Origin: Campylobacterales bacterium
Lineage (GTDB): Bacteria; Campylobacterota; Campylobacteria; Campylobacterales; Sulfurospirillaceae
Assembly: GCA_016930915.1 (NCBI GenBank)
Contig: JAFGFU010000008.1
Location: forward strand, 1-64,000
DNA length: 64,000 bases
Reading direction: 5' to 3'
Both the position numbers and the translations under genes were made by a program. Shown in pieces: positions 48,179-56,941 of the stretch (its first letter is position 1; every line of letters begins with the position of its first letter). The notes under the pieces are model-generated. The model did no database searches. It saw only the letters and a list, made by a program, of their open reading frames with translations, and was not told where the DNA came from.

Positions 48179-48902
48179 CGACATGGTTAAAGATAAGCTT
48201 GAGGAAGTTTGGCATACAGAAATTAAGATAGTTTACAATAACGCTACTCCTAACCAACAACAACCTCAAGCTTTCGTACTAGGTGGACAGCCTGGAGCAG
48301 GAAAAGCATCAATGTCCCAAGTAGCTGGTGAACGCCTTGATAAAAATGTTGTCATCATTAACGGTGACGATTTGAGAAAATATTATCCTGAATATAAAAG
48401 ACTGCAAAAAGAACAAGGGCAAGATGCTCCAAAATACACAGCAGAATTTGCTGGAAAAATGACAGAAGCGATCTTAAAAAAAGCAATCGATGAAAAATAC
48501 AACATCATCATTGAAGGAACGTTTCGAACAAGTGAAACCCCAATAAAAACGCTTCAACACTTCAAAGATAACGGCTACACAACCCATGTTTTAATCCAAA
48601 CGTGCCATCAATCAATCAGTTGGCAAACATGTCTTGATAGGTATGAGAGAATGCTTCACGACAATCCAAAAGAAGCACGATTTACAGATAAAAAACATCA
48701 TGATGTGGTTGTGCAAAATCTCGCGAAAAATATCCAAGAAGTTCAAAACAGTGGATTAGTGGATCATATGCAGATTTTTGTCCGCATACCCACAAAAGGT
48801 ACAGAAAACGAGTTCCAACAAAAAGAGATTTATAACAGTAGTCTGTCTAAAATAGTAAATATTTCAACGATTAACCAATACCTATTTGATGAAAAAAATT
48901 GA
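48165..48902 (+). CDS. Zeta-toxin-family kinase with altered P-loop
   Basis: The 245-residue protein matches zeta/PezT kinases, which phosphorylate UDP-N-acetylglucosamine and block wall synthesis. GGQPGAGKAS is the P-loop, NGDDLRKYYPEY holds the conserved Asp region, and EGTFRTSE is the substrate-binding Arg region, with LDRYERM further on. The P-loop has Ala where the family has Ser or Thr right after the Lys, which may weaken ATP-Mg binding. It could be a tamed toxin. Coupled to the upstream antitoxin-like gene. Confidence 0.88.
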   Translation: MNETNDMVKDKLEEVWHTEIKIVYNNATPNQQQPQAFVLGGQPGAGKASMSQVAGERLDKNVVIINGDDLRKYYPEYKRLQKEQGQDAPKYTAEFAGKMTEAILKKAIDEKYNIIIEGTFRTSETPIKTLQHFKDNGYTTHVLIQTCHQSISWQTCLDRYERMLHDNPKEARFTDKKHHDVVVQNLAKNIQEVQNSGLVDHMQIFVRIPTKGTENEFQQKEIYNSSLSKIVNISTINQYLFDEKN

Positions 48903-48923
48903 CAAGAACATCCCAAAAAAAAT

Positions 48924-49067
48924 TTAGTGTTTCATAATATTTTTTTGTACTGTATCTGCACTGTAAATTTCTTCTGTTCCAAGTCTTAGTGCTGATAGTT
49001 GTGCCAGAGCAAAAAATGGAGTTTTTGAGAAGAAGATAGAATTACGAAAGTCCGTATTTATGGTCAT
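48924..49067 (-). CDS. Small ORF of unknown identity (47 aa)
   Basis: An intact ATG-to-stop frame encodes a protein with FFALAQLSALRLGTEEI in the middle, which looks like real protein. There is no clear ribosome site, and it converges on the zeta gene. It may be a gene remnant inside the island. Confidence 0.35.
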   Translation of the reverse strand: MTINTDFRNSIFFSKTPFFALAQLSALRLGTEEIYSADTVQKNIMKH

Positions 49068-49101
49068 TTATAGTTTTTTATAAATTACTTTGAGCCATCC
49101 A

Positions 49102-49115
49102 TTCCTCTCTGCCAT
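49102..49115 (+). repeat. Right direct repeat (copy of tRNA-Ser 3' end)
   Basis: TTCCTCTCTGCCAT is identical to the last 13 tRNA-Ser bases plus one. No tRNA body precedes it. It marks the probable right end of the island. Confidence 0.7.
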
Positions 49116-49192
49116 GACTCACAAAACTTTTTCAAATCATTTTTTCTAAGAAATTAATCATATAATTATCCATAAAAAACAAGGAATCTTCA

Positions 49193-49408
49193 ATGGCAAC
49201 AATCATGGAAAAAGATGTTTTATTAGAACTTGCACGTGGTGCTCTTGCGCTTACTCAAGGACTTGGTAATGGAGACGAAGTAGAGGCTGATAGAAACGCA
49301 ATGGGTACTTTATGGGCGGAAATAATGGATACAAATTATCAAAAGATTGACTATGATGCCATGCTTAAAAGAGTTAAAGCTTTAAGGGCAAAATACGAGA
49401 GAGATTAG
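49193..49408 (+). CDS. Orphan paralogue of the zeta antitoxin-like protein
   Basis: The 71-residue protein resembles the island product at 47957 along its length (KDVLLELA, GALALTQGLGNG, LRAKYERD endings). No toxin gene follows; a convergent Sel1-repeat gene ends 1 base later. The start could be 49193 or the internal ATG at 49205. Confidence 0.75.
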   Translation: MATIMEKDVLLELARGALALTQGLGNGDEVEADRNAMGTLWAEIMDTNYQKIDYDAMLKRVKALRAKYERD

Positions 49409-49409
49409 A

Positions 49410-50039
49410 TTATTGCATCTCACTTCGTAATTTTCCATACTTATCACACGCTATAGAAAGTCCTTGTTCACATGCTTTTTTATAAAGTGAAAGTGCTTTA
49501 TTTAAATCTTTTGGAGCACCTTGTCCGTTACGGTACATCACCCCTAGGTTATAGCAACTCTTTTCGTACCCCTCGTTGCAGGTTTTTTGGAATAATTCAA
49601 ACGCTCTTGCGTAATTTTGCTGAACGCCATTTCCTTTATAGTACATCAAAGCCGTGTTATAACATCCTCTCGTGTGCCCGTTTTCACAGGTTTTATAAAA
49701 AAGGGTAAAGGCTTTGATGGTGTCTTTTTGCACACCCTCACCGCTCTCGTACATCATACCTAAGTTATAACACGCATCACTAAAACCACCCTCGCACGCT
49801 TGAGTATAAAGTTTAACTGCCTTTATATCGTTTTTATAAACACCTAGTCCTGTATCGTACATATTAGCAAGGTTGTAGCATGCTTCAGGATTTCCAGTGG
49901 CGCAAGAAGCCTCAAAATACTCTGCTGCTTTTGCAAAATCGTGACGCTCATATGCACTAAGACCTTGCATTAAATCATTGGCGTACACAAAAGAAGTACC
50001 GAGGAATAACACACTTATGTAGTAGCATAATTTTTTCAT
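49410..50039 (-). CDS. Secreted Sel1-like repeat, Cys-rich protein (Hcp type)
   Basis: The 209-residue protein has a signal peptide (KKLCYYISVLFLGTSFVYA) and five Sel1-like repeats of about 36 residues. Each repeat carries a Cys-x7-Cys pair (for example CATGNPEAC, CEGGFSDAC, CENGHTRGC), expected to form disulfides as in Helicobacter Hcp proteins. These are periplasmic or secreted; function is unsettled. Confidence 0.9.
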   Translation of the reverse strand: MKKLCYYISVLFLGTSFVYANDLMQGLSAYERHDFAKAAEYFEASCATGNPEACYNLANMYDTGLGVYKNDIKAVKLYTQACEGGFSDACYNLGMMYESGEGVQKDTIKAFTLFYKTCENGHTRGCYNTALMYYKGNGVQQNYARAFELFQKTCNEGYEKSCYNLGVMYRNGQGAPKDLNKALSLYKKACEQGLSIACDKYGKLRSEMQ

Positions 50040-50048
50040 GATTTCTCC

Positions 50049-50714
50049 TTATTTATATGTTCCATTGTAAGTCACTTCATCAAACAACAACTCTTCTAAC
50101 AATTCAGGAAAAAGACGCATAGTCATAAACAAAGCGACATTATTGGCAATCGATAAAGGCGTATGACTTTTAGAAATAGCCTCTTCCAAATAGGACTGAT
50201 CTTCCCTCGTGTAGCGCCTAATGGAGTAGATAAAATCTTTCACAATTTGCTTTGAAGCAGTGTCTTGAGCACTTTGTTGATAATTTACATGTAAAGATTC
50301 AAGATTCCAAATGGAAGAAGAAAATATCTCTTGAATACTTTGATTGGTAACAAACTCTTCAAATGCTTTTTTCACATCAAAATCAATCATCAAAGAGGGT
50401 TTGGTATCGCCGATAAAATAGATATATTCTCTCTCTATCGCACCTTTAAAATTATTTTTTTCTTGAAAACGGTGTCGAATAAAAAGAACTTTTTTACCAA
50501 TGCGTTTGGAAACCAATTCACCACTTTGCATCTTATGCCATGAAATTTCCTGATACGATTTAGGGGGATGTTTACCTTTTAAAATCGCCTCTTTAATGGC
50601 ATTTTTATAAACCATTTCAATGGATGAAGAGAGCGTTTCATCTTTTTGTTGCGTATGATTTTCACACCCTAAAAAAATTCCCAATACCAAAATGCCAATG
50701 TTTCTATATTTCAT
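50049..50714 (-). CDS. Putative lipoprotein of unknown function
   Basis: The 221-residue protein has a lipobox-like IFLGC at residues 13-17. The mature part is charged and helical with no known motif. It is 9 bases upstream of the Sel1-repeat gene on the same strand, so both may be expressed together. Confidence 0.75.
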   Translation of the reverse strand: MKYRNIGILVLGIFLGCENHTQQKDETLSSSIEMVYKNAIKEAILKGKHPPKSYQEISWHKMQSGELVSKRIGKKVLFIRHRFQEKNNFKGAIEREYIYFIGDTKPSLMIDFDVKKAFEEFVTNQSIQEIFSSSIWNLESLHVNYQQSAQDTASKQIVKDFIYSIRRYTREDQSYLEEAISKSHTPLSIANNVALFMTMRLFPELLEELLFDEVTYNGTYK

Positions 50715-50792
50715 TGAACACTCCTTTAGGCTTATTATACACCCAAGTGACTATAAAATCTTTACATGTAAAAGAGTGCTAAAGCGCTCTTC

Positions 50793-50821
50793 TTGAAATG
50801 ATAGCTTTGTCGTGCTATACT
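50793..50821 (+). promoter_or_regulatory. Promoter of the GntR regulator gene
   Basis: TTGAAA, 17 bases, TATACT is a close match to the sigma-70 consensus. It ends 29 bases before the ATG at 50851. Confidence 0.75.
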
Positions 50822-50850
50822 AAATAAAATTGAATACCAAGAGAGTTTTT

Positions 50851-51507
50851 ATGATTAATCTTCAAAAAGTTCAAATGTTACCTGCTCGTGAACAAGTGGC
50901 TTCTATGTTGCGTTCTTCGATTCTCTCTGGTGGCATTGCACCAGGGCAATCCATTACGCTTGATAGTGTTGGTGAGCAGGTGGGTATGTCTCGTACTCCT
51001 GTGCGAGAGGCATTTCAGATTTTAGCAGCAGAGGGACTTTTAGAGTTACGTCAAAATCGTTGCGCCATTGTAAAAGGTATATCGGTTGAAGCCATTAAAG
51101 ACCACTATGAGATGCGTATTTTACTGGAAACGGAAGCACTTAGACGTGCGTGTGAGCGTATGAATAATGAAACCCTTAAAGCCATAAAAAAAGTCAATGA
51201 AGAAGGCAAACGTGCGAAAGAAAATGGTGATACACAAGCCTATAATCTTGCCAATCAAGCCTTTCATATGATTATTTGGGAAGCAGCGAAGAGTGAAAAA
51301 CTCAAATATTTTCTCTCCTTACTCTGGAATGGTCTTTCCATGAACCGACTCGTTACGGCGCAAGAGTATGCAGGAATCTCGTTTGCAGATCATTCAAAAA
51401 TTGTCGAACAATTGGAAAAAAAAGAGTATGAAGATGCATGCGAAACGATGCGTCAGCATATTATTTACAGTATGAATAGCACACTTGCCAACTATAAAGC
51501 AAACTAA
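50851..51507 (+). CDS. GntR-family (FCD) transcriptional regulator
   Basis: The 218-residue protein has an N-terminal winged HTH (SVGEQVGMSRTPVREAFQILAAEGL) and a helical FCD ligand domain with His residues (FADHSKIVEQL, MRQHI). It converges on the tartrate dehydratase genes and is the obvious candidate regulator for them. The ATG at 50851 is used; an upstream TTG at 50830 is rejected. Confidence 0.92.
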   Translation: MINLQKVQMLPAREQVASMLRSSILSGGIAPGQSITLDSVGEQVGMSRTPVREAFQILAAEGLLELRQNRCAIVKGISVEAIKDHYEMRILLETEALRRACERMNNETLKAIKKVNEEGKRAKENGDTQAYNLANQAFHMIIWEAAKSEKLKYFLSLLWNGLSMNRLVTAQEYAGISFADHSKIVEQLEKKEYEDACETMRQHIIYSMNSTLANYKAN

Positions 51508-51508
51508 A

Positions 51509-51526
51509 GAGGCACAAAGGTGCCTC
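51509..51526. terminator. Bidirectional terminator between gntR and ttdB
   Basis: GAGGCAC, AAAG, GTGCCTC form a perfect 7-bp stem, with CTCTTTT to the right and A-rich sequence to the left. Confidence 0.8.
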
Positions 51527-51532
51527 CCTCTT

Positions 51533-52147
51533 TTAACTTTTAGCAATCATAGAGACAATCTCTTTTGCCGTCTCTTTGAAAGCGACTTCTTTCTTTTGAT
51601 GAAACCCAATCTTATTATTTTCAAACAGATTGTTTCCCTCCGTATCAATGGAAATAATTAAAGGTCCAAACTCTTTGACCTTCATAATCCAAAAGGCTTC
51701 AGGCATACCAAACTCTGGCCACTCTTTGCCTTCTATTTTTTCCACTTCTTCGGCTGCTACCACACCACAACCTCCAGGAAAAACTGCATGAACAGCAGTA
51801 CTCTCTTTACAGCCTTCTGCTGTTTTAGCACCCATGCCACCTTTACCAATGACCAACTTGACACCCGTTTTGGCTAAAAACTCTTTCTCGTAACGCTCCA
51901 TACGCATACTGGTAGTCGGTCCTATGGAGACCATTTCCCAACCATTTTCGACATCTTTAACAATAGGTCCTGCATGAAAAATAGCAATTCGATCTAAGGG
52001 AAGCTTTGGCATAATGCCTTCAGCTACAACTCTTCGATGTCCCTCATCTCTACAGGTCACCAGTGTGCCACTCAGATAAACAATGTCTCCCACTTTAAGT
52101 GATTTGATCGCTTCATCAGAAATTGGTGTTGTTAATACTTTTTTCAT
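51533..52147 (-). CDS. ttdB: L(+)-tartrate/fumarate hydratase beta subunit
   Basis: The 204-residue protein tracks E. coli TtdB closely: KKVLTTPI at the start, then LSGTLVTCRDEGHRR, IFHAGPIV, GPTTSMRM, VIGKGGMG and FGPLIISIDTEGNN. This is the swivel domain of the class I [4Fe-4S] hydro-lyase. It overlaps ttdA by 4 bases. Tartrate is favoured over fumarate by the TtdA/TtdB resemblance and the transporter next door. Confidence 0.85.
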   Translation of the reverse strand: MKKVLTTPISDEAIKSLKVGDIVYLSGTLVTCRDEGHRRVVAEGIMPKLPLDRIAIFHAGPIVKDVENGWEMVSIGPTTSMRMERYEKEFLAKTGVKLVIGKGGMGAKTAEGCKESTAVHAVFPGGCGVVAAEEVEKIEGKEWPEFGMPEAFWIMKVKEFGPLIISIDTEGNNLFENNKIGFHQKKEVAFKETAKEIVSMIAKS

Positions 52148-53043
52148 AAATTGACTCCTTTGTGAGAGATAATTTCATAATTTAAATTTTCATCGAAACG
52201 AATCACGCCATGACGATTTGCCCAACAGCCAACCGTAATACCTACACCTAAAACGGAAGGGTGATGTGCCATACCCTCGACATGCACTGCCATAACACTG
52301 TTTTTTCCTGAAATACCCTGAGGTCCTAACCCAATGGCATTAAGTCCTTCTTCAATTTTTTTCTCCATTGCCGCAGCTTTCGGATGTGGATGCGATGTTC
52401 CAATTGGACGGAGCATTGCTTTTTTAGAGAGCAGAGCAGCAGAATTTGAACACGTACCAATGCCCACACCCACCACCAAAGGAGGGCAGGCATTAATCCC
52501 CCAATCCACAATCGTATCAAAAACAAATTTCATAGCCCCTTCATACCCTGCCAATGGAGGTAAAACAATACTTCGACCAGGGAGTGAACAGCCACCACCT
52601 GCTTGATAGACTTCAATTTCAACGTTTGAACTATCATCTACAATTTCCCATTCAATAAATGGAACTTCTGTCCCTACGTTTGTGCCTGTATTGACTTCAT
52701 CAAACACTTCTACAGCATTTAAACGAAGCGGTGCGCTTTTCGTTGCTGCGATGGTTGCTTCTCTTAAAATACCACGCAATTGTCCTAGAAGAGGAAATTT
52801 AGCACCTGAGCGCACAAAAAACTGAATTACCCCTGTATCTTGACAAGTAGGGCGGTTGAGTGTAAGTGCTTTGTCTATATTATCAAACATAACATCGTAA
52901 ATTACCTTAGCAAGAGGTGCCTCTTCTTGAACTCGAAGCTCCTCTAATTTTGCCATAACATCATCGGGTAACTTTTTAGATACCACATCAACAAATTTTC
53001 CTATAACATCCACCATTTTTGTGGTTTGTCCAAATGTCGCCAT
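52144..53043 (-). CDS. ttdA: L(+)-tartrate/fumarate hydratase alpha subunit
   Basis: The 299-residue protein has the cluster cysteines in NRPTCQDTGV, INACPPLVVGVGIGTC and TVGCWANRHG. Like E. coli TtdA, it shows AGGGCSLPGRS and LRPIGTSHPHPKA. Together with TtdB it would convert tartrate to oxaloacetate. A fumarase role cannot be excluded from sequence alone. Confidence 0.85.
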   Translation of the reverse strand: MATFGQTTKMVDVIGKFVDVVSKKLPDDVMAKLEELRVQEEAPLAKVIYDVMFDNIDKALTLNRPTCQDTGVIQFFVRSGAKFPLLGQLRGILREATIAATKSAPLRLNAVEVFDEVNTGTNVGTEVPFIEWEIVDDSSNVEIEVYQAGGGCSLPGRSIVLPPLAGYEGAMKFVFDTIVDWGINACPPLVVGVGIGTCSNSAALLSKKAMLRPIGTSHPHPKAAAMEKKIEEGLNAIGLGPQGISGKNSVMAVHVEGMAHHPSVLGVGITVGCWANRHGVIRFDENLNYEIISHKGVNL

Positions 53044-53080
53044 CGTTTTCTCCTTTTTTTATAACAGTGTGTAAAATGTA

Positions 53081-54490
53081 TTACACAAAAATAAAGACAC
53101 CCAAAATTAAAACAGCCATATAAATTAATGCAAAGATGGCACCTAATGCCCACCATGTTCCTTGTGAAATATAACCAGCCCCATACCAAATCGGTGAAGG
53201 CCCTGTACCATAAGGGGTAATGATTCCCATAAGTCCAATAGCACTAGAGAGCAAAATTAAAAATGCTGGAAGTTGATCTGGAGAAATTAATTTCACAGCA
53301 ATAATAATAAAAATGGGTAAAAGAGCTGTAGTATGCGCTGTTAAACTTGCGAAAAAATAGTGCAAGAGAAAAAAGAGCACAATCATAGAAATCATTAACA
53401 TCGTTGGGCTTAACCCAACCAAATAGATTTCTGTGCCTTTTCCAATCCATGCTAAAACACCTACATTTTTAAGACCAGAAGCCAATGCAACCAATGTTGC
53501 AAACCAAACAAAAATATTCCATGCTGCCTTATTACCAATCACATCTTCCCATGTAATAACATTGGTGAGGACCATAAGAGCGGTAATAGAAATCGCCGCC
53601 ATGGTTGCATTAACACCCAATTGTTTTCCAAAAATCCACAAAATAAGTGCAAGCAGTGCAAACGATGCCATTAAAATTTCTTTTAAACTAATCGCACCCA
53701 TTTTTTTAAGTTCTTCAGCTGCCCATGCAGGTGCTTCAGGGGATTTCTTTTGCGTTGGAGGATAAATCCAATAGACCAATAAAGGTGTCACTAAAAAAAG
53801 TGGCAACAACAGAGGCACCATAATTTTTGCCCACGCACCCCACTCAATAGTAATATGAGCACCCTTTGCAATTAAATCTAATGCTAAAAGATTTGGAGCA
53901 AGTGCGGTTAAGAACATAGAACTTGTTACACACGTTGCTGCCATGGCAACCCACGTAATGTAAGCACCCATTTTACGAGGTTCATGTTCAGGAGTTGAGT
54001 TAAAAAGAATGGGGATATTAATTGCTATCGGATAAATAGTTCCACCACCACGTGCTGTATTTGAAGGCATAAAGGGAGCTAAAACCAAATCTGCAAAAGC
54101 CACCGCATACCCAAGTCCCAGTGAACTTTTTCCCATATATCTAATCATCACCAATGAAATACGCTTTCCTAAGCCTGTTTTTTGATAGCCCATAGCAAAC
54201 ATAAACGCTGCAAAAATAAGCCAAATAATGCTATTGGAAAAACCAGAAAGTGCCCATTTAACATTTTCTGCTGGTGTTTTACCGACAAGCCCAACAAGGG
54301 AAACAAAAGAAACACCGACTAACCCAACAAGTGCTGCAGGAACTGGCTCAATAACAAGACCAACAATAACTGCTAAAAAAACAGCTAAAAAATGCCAACC
54401 AACAGGTGTTAATCCCTCCGGAGTGGGTATAAACCAAAGAACCAAAAGCACAGCAACAGGAATAAGCATTCCAATAGTCTGCTTTGACAT
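53081..54490 (-). CDS. ttdT: DASS-family dicarboxylate/tartrate transporter
   Basis: The 469-residue membrane protein has about twelve hydrophobic segments. The family motif region (APFMPSNTARGGGTIYPIA) and late PYGTGPSPIWYGAGYI match CitT/TtdT-type anion exchangers. It is the first gene of the leftward unit with the hydro-lyase subunits, 37 bases before ttdA. It may swap tartrate or malate for succinate. Confidence 0.88.
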   Translation of the reverse strand: MSKQTIGMLIPVAVLLVLWFIPTPEGLTPVGWHFLAVFLAVIVGLVIEPVPAALVGLVGVSFVSLVGLVGKTPAENVKWALSGFSNSIIWLIFAAFMFAMGYQKTGLGKRISLVMIRYMGKSSLGLGYAVAFADLVLAPFMPSNTARGGGTIYPIAINIPILFNSTPEHEPRKMGAYITWVAMAATCVTSSMFLTALAPNLLALDLIAKGAHITIEWGAWAKIMVPLLLPLFLVTPLLVYWIYPPTQKKSPEAPAWAAEELKKMGAISLKEILMASFALLALILWIFGKQLGVNATMAAISITALMVLTNVITWEDVIGNKAAWNIFVWFATLVALASGLKNVGVLAWIGKGTEIYLVGLSPTMLMISMIVLFFLLHYFFASLTAHTTALLPIFIIIAVKLISPDQLPAFLILLSSAIGLMGIITPYGTGPSPIWYGAGYISQGTWWALGAIFALIYMAVLILGVFIFV

Positions 54491-54546
54491 GTAAACCTCC
54501 CTTTAAAAATTTTTTACCTTCTTTATTCTAAATATAAATAAAATAT
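54491..54546. promoter_or_regulatory. ttd leader region
   Basis: This AT-rich stretch upstream of ttdT includes a near-copy of the palindrome (GACATGTAAA) at its gene-proximal end. I see no defined promoter. Confidence 0.3.
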
Positions 54547-54572
54547 ATTTAATATGTGATAACATATTAAAT
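54547..54572. promoter_or_regulatory. Operator-like palindrome upstream of ttdT
   Basis: ATTTAATATGT, GATA, ACATATTAAAT is a perfect 11-bp inverted repeat, 57 bases from the ttdT start. It is a candidate GntR operator. The remaining 157 bp to the Bcr gene are AT-rich with a CTATAAT -10 candidate near 54695. Confidence 0.55.
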
Positions 54573-54729
54573 CATTCTATGCTTAGTAAACTTAAAAATT
54601 ATATAAAACAAAGATTCATTTAAAAAAACTTTTTATCATGTTTCCAAAAAGAATTTAATTCAATTTATTTACGTCGAATTTACCTAAATCTCCCTATAAT
54701 TTTGTCAATACCATTTAATTGAGAAATAT

Positions 54730-55914
54730 ATGTCCCACACACTAACAGAACGCCAAATTGTTTTAACATTGGCTTCGCTTTCTGCCATTACACCTTTAGC
54801 TATTGATATGTATCTTCCTGCGTTCCCCGCCATTGCGCTTGACCTTCATAGCGCTATTCCTCAAATAGAAATTAGTCTTAGCCTCTTCTTTTTTGGTATG
54901 GCAATGGGACAGCTTTTTGGAGGACCCATTTCTGATGCTTATGGCAGACGTCCTATGATTCTCATAGGTCTTAGCGTTTTTGCTCTGAGTAGTTTTATGC
55001 TCTCGATTACCAACAGCATCGAGATGTTTTGGGTACTACGTGCACTTCAATCTTTTGGTGGTGGTATTGCAACGGTCAATGTTTCTGCCATTGTACGTGA
55101 TAGATTTGAAGGTAAAGAGAGTGCACGTATTTTTTCTATGATTGCCATGATTATGCTTATGGCGCCACTTCTAGCGCCTACATTAGGTTCATTGATTTTG
55201 AAATTTTTTGAGTGGGAAGCTATTTTTATTGGGATGGGATGTTACACACTTTTTGCCTTAGGGTTTTATTTATTTCGCTTTCCTTCCATTAAAAAAGAAC
55301 GAACTAAAATTACTCCCATTCAAAATTATAAAACCGTTTTGAGTCATAAATTAGCGATGGTTTTTATTGTTTCGCAAATTTTATGTAGTTCAGGTATGTA
55401 CACATTTATTACCTCTTCTTCGTTTATATACATGGAACATTTTCATCTTGAAGCCACCCCTTTTGCGCTTATTTTTGCGCTGAATGTCACGCTGATGATG
55501 TTTTTTGGACGCCTTAATGCTTCTATTGTTAAAACGAAAGAGCCTTTTGTTTTACTACGTATGGGTACAATAACTCAAGCACTTTTAGGCATTTTGCTCT
55601 TTAGCGCCCAAAATGCCTCCATTTATGTTATAGCACCTCTTATTGGACTTTATATTGGTATTTTAGGCTTTATTTTTTCCAATTCCATTGCTTTAACTTT
55701 GGAATTTTTTCCCACCATTAGCGCTTCAGCTAACGCTATCATTGGTGTTTTACAGTACAGTGTGGGTGCACTCATGGGCTTTATAGCCAGTAACCTTCAC
55801 GATGGTACACTCTTTCCTATTACAGGAGTAATGATGGTGGTCAGTCTTTGTGGTGTTTTGTTATTAATGATAGGAAGTAGAGGCTATATCCCTCATCATG
55901 GAAGGGTAGCGTAA
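54730..55914 (+). CDS. Bcr/CflA-family multidrug exporter (MFS)
   Basis: The 394-residue protein has about twelve membrane segments. TPLAIDMYLPAFPAIALDL near the start and GGPISDAYGRRPMIL in the loop 2-3 region are Bcr/CflA signatures. It exports drugs or small peptides in relatives. Its stop codon lies within a hairpin shared with proX. Confidence 0.92.
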   Translation: MSHTLTERQIVLTLASLSAITPLAIDMYLPAFPAIALDLHSAIPQIEISLSLFFFGMAMGQLFGGPISDAYGRRPMILIGLSVFALSSFMLSITNSIEMFWVLRALQSFGGGIATVNVSAIVRDRFEGKESARIFSMIAMIMLMAPLLAPTLGSLILKFFEWEAIFIGMGCYTLFALGFYLFRFPSIKKERTKITPIQNYKTVLSHKLAMVFIVSQILCSSGMYTFITSSSFIYMEHFHLEATPFALIFALNVTLMMFFGRLNASIVKTKEPFVLLRMGTITQALLGILLFSAQNASIYVIAPLIGLYIGILGFIFSNSIALTLEFFPTISASANAIIGVLQYSVGALMGFIASNLHDGTLFPITGVMMVVSLCGVLLLMIGSRGYIPHHGRVA

Positions 55915-55927
55915 AATTTACGCTACC
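55905..55927. terminator. Bidirectional terminator between bcr-type gene and proX
   Basis: GGTAGCGTAAA, A, TTTACGCTACC is a perfect 11-bp inverted repeat overlapping the MFS stop codon. Confidence 0.75.
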
Positions 55928-55933
55928 TCTTAT

Positions 55934-56941
55934 TTAGTGTGCTGCTTTTTTAGCCGTTTCAATCCACTCATCAAATGTTTTTTGATGTGCTTTTATCCAC
56001 GCTTTTGCATGGGATTCTATTGCCTCTTCGCTTTTTTCACCCTTGCTGATTAGCATATTTTGTGCACTAATATCATTCATATTTAACTTCATTATTTCAA
56101 ACAATTTTGCAACAGCACGATTGTTTTTATCGACATCTCCATTTGCAACAATCTTAATAGCATTGATATTAAACCCATAATTTTGCCCATTTGTCAAAGC
56201 GGTATCTTTCGTAATAGGATGTGCGGAGTGTTTCACTTGCAACCACATAGTATCTTTATTGGGCACTAAAATGCCACTTACCCAATACGGTGTCCACGTA
56301 TAGTATAAAATGGGTTTTCCCTCTTTATAGCGTGCTATTGTCTCTGCAATAATGGCAGAATACTCTCCTTGATTGTGGGTAATGCTCTCTCTTAGTCCAA
56401 ATGCGTCTAACTGATGCTCAATCACTTTTTCACATCCCCATCCTGGGTTACATCCTGCTAAATCGGCTTTACCATCGCCATTACTGTCAAACAGTTTTGC
56501 AATTTTTGGGTCTTTTAAATCATTGATGTACTTGATGTTATATTTTTGAGCTGTTTTCTTATCAATCAAATACCCCTGCGCACACCCTTCCACAAAAACA
56601 CCCTTACGGTACATTGTCTTTTCACCACCTACTTTTTCAAACATCGCATCGTGCAGTGGTGTCCAGTTCACCGCAGTAAAATAGATATCTTTAGACGTCT
56701 TATTTTGTGCAATGGTCTGATACGTAACCGCATAGGAGACTTCATCAATAGGCATTACGTCATACCCTAAAGCCTTAAGAGCTTCATTGACAATCAGCGT
56801 TTGAAAACGCTCTTCGGCTATTGGACTTTGCATGGGATGCACTTTAATCCCTTTTCCTGGAAGTTCGCCCGCAAAACTATTTAGAGCAAAAATCGTAGAA
56901 CATACAGCTCCTATTACGATACCTTTAAACATACGTTTCAT
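55934..56941 (-). CDS. proX: Glycine betaine/proline-binding protein
   Basis: The 335-residue periplasmic protein has a signal peptide ([23 protein letters not shown], then GELPGK). [14 protein letters not shown] and [12 protein letters not shown] contain aromatic residues typical of betaine boxes. Length matches ProX. ATG 56941 has AAGGAG 5 bases upstream; an in-frame ATG at 57028 would bury the signal and is rejected. It overlaps proW by 17 bases. Confidence 0.92.
   Translation of the reverse strand: MKRMFKGIVIGAVCSTIFALNSFAGELPGKGIKVHPMQSPIAEERFQTLIVNEALKALGYDVMPIDEVSYAVTYQTIAQNKTSKDIYFTAVNWTPLHDAMFEKVGGEKTMYRKGVFVEGCAQGYLIDKKTAQKYNIKYINDLKDPKIAKLFDSNGDGKADLAGCNPGWGCEKVIEHQLDAFGLRESITHNQGEYSAIIAETIARYKEGKPILYYTWTPYWVSGILVPNKDTMWLQVKHSAHPITKDTALTNGQNYGFNINAIKIVANGDVDKNNRAVAKLFEIMKLNMNDISAQNMLISKGEKSEEAIESHAKAWIKAHQKTFDEWIETAKKAAH

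Larger units (their letters stand above)
47258..49101. mobile_element. Small tRNA-Ser-adjacent island carrying a zeta-toxin module
   Basis: The segment lies between the tRNA-Ser 3' end and its 14-base copy. It holds a membrane protein, an antitoxin-like gene, a zeta-type kinase gene and a short ORF on the other strand. No integrase is present, so it is either a remnant or moved with outside help. It lacks the palindrome that is dense elsewhere. Confidence 0.6.

Noticed and set aside
54484-54495. Palindrome copy in the ttdT start region
   Set aside because: It reads GACATGTAAA, so one arm is broken. It is not counted as a core copy.
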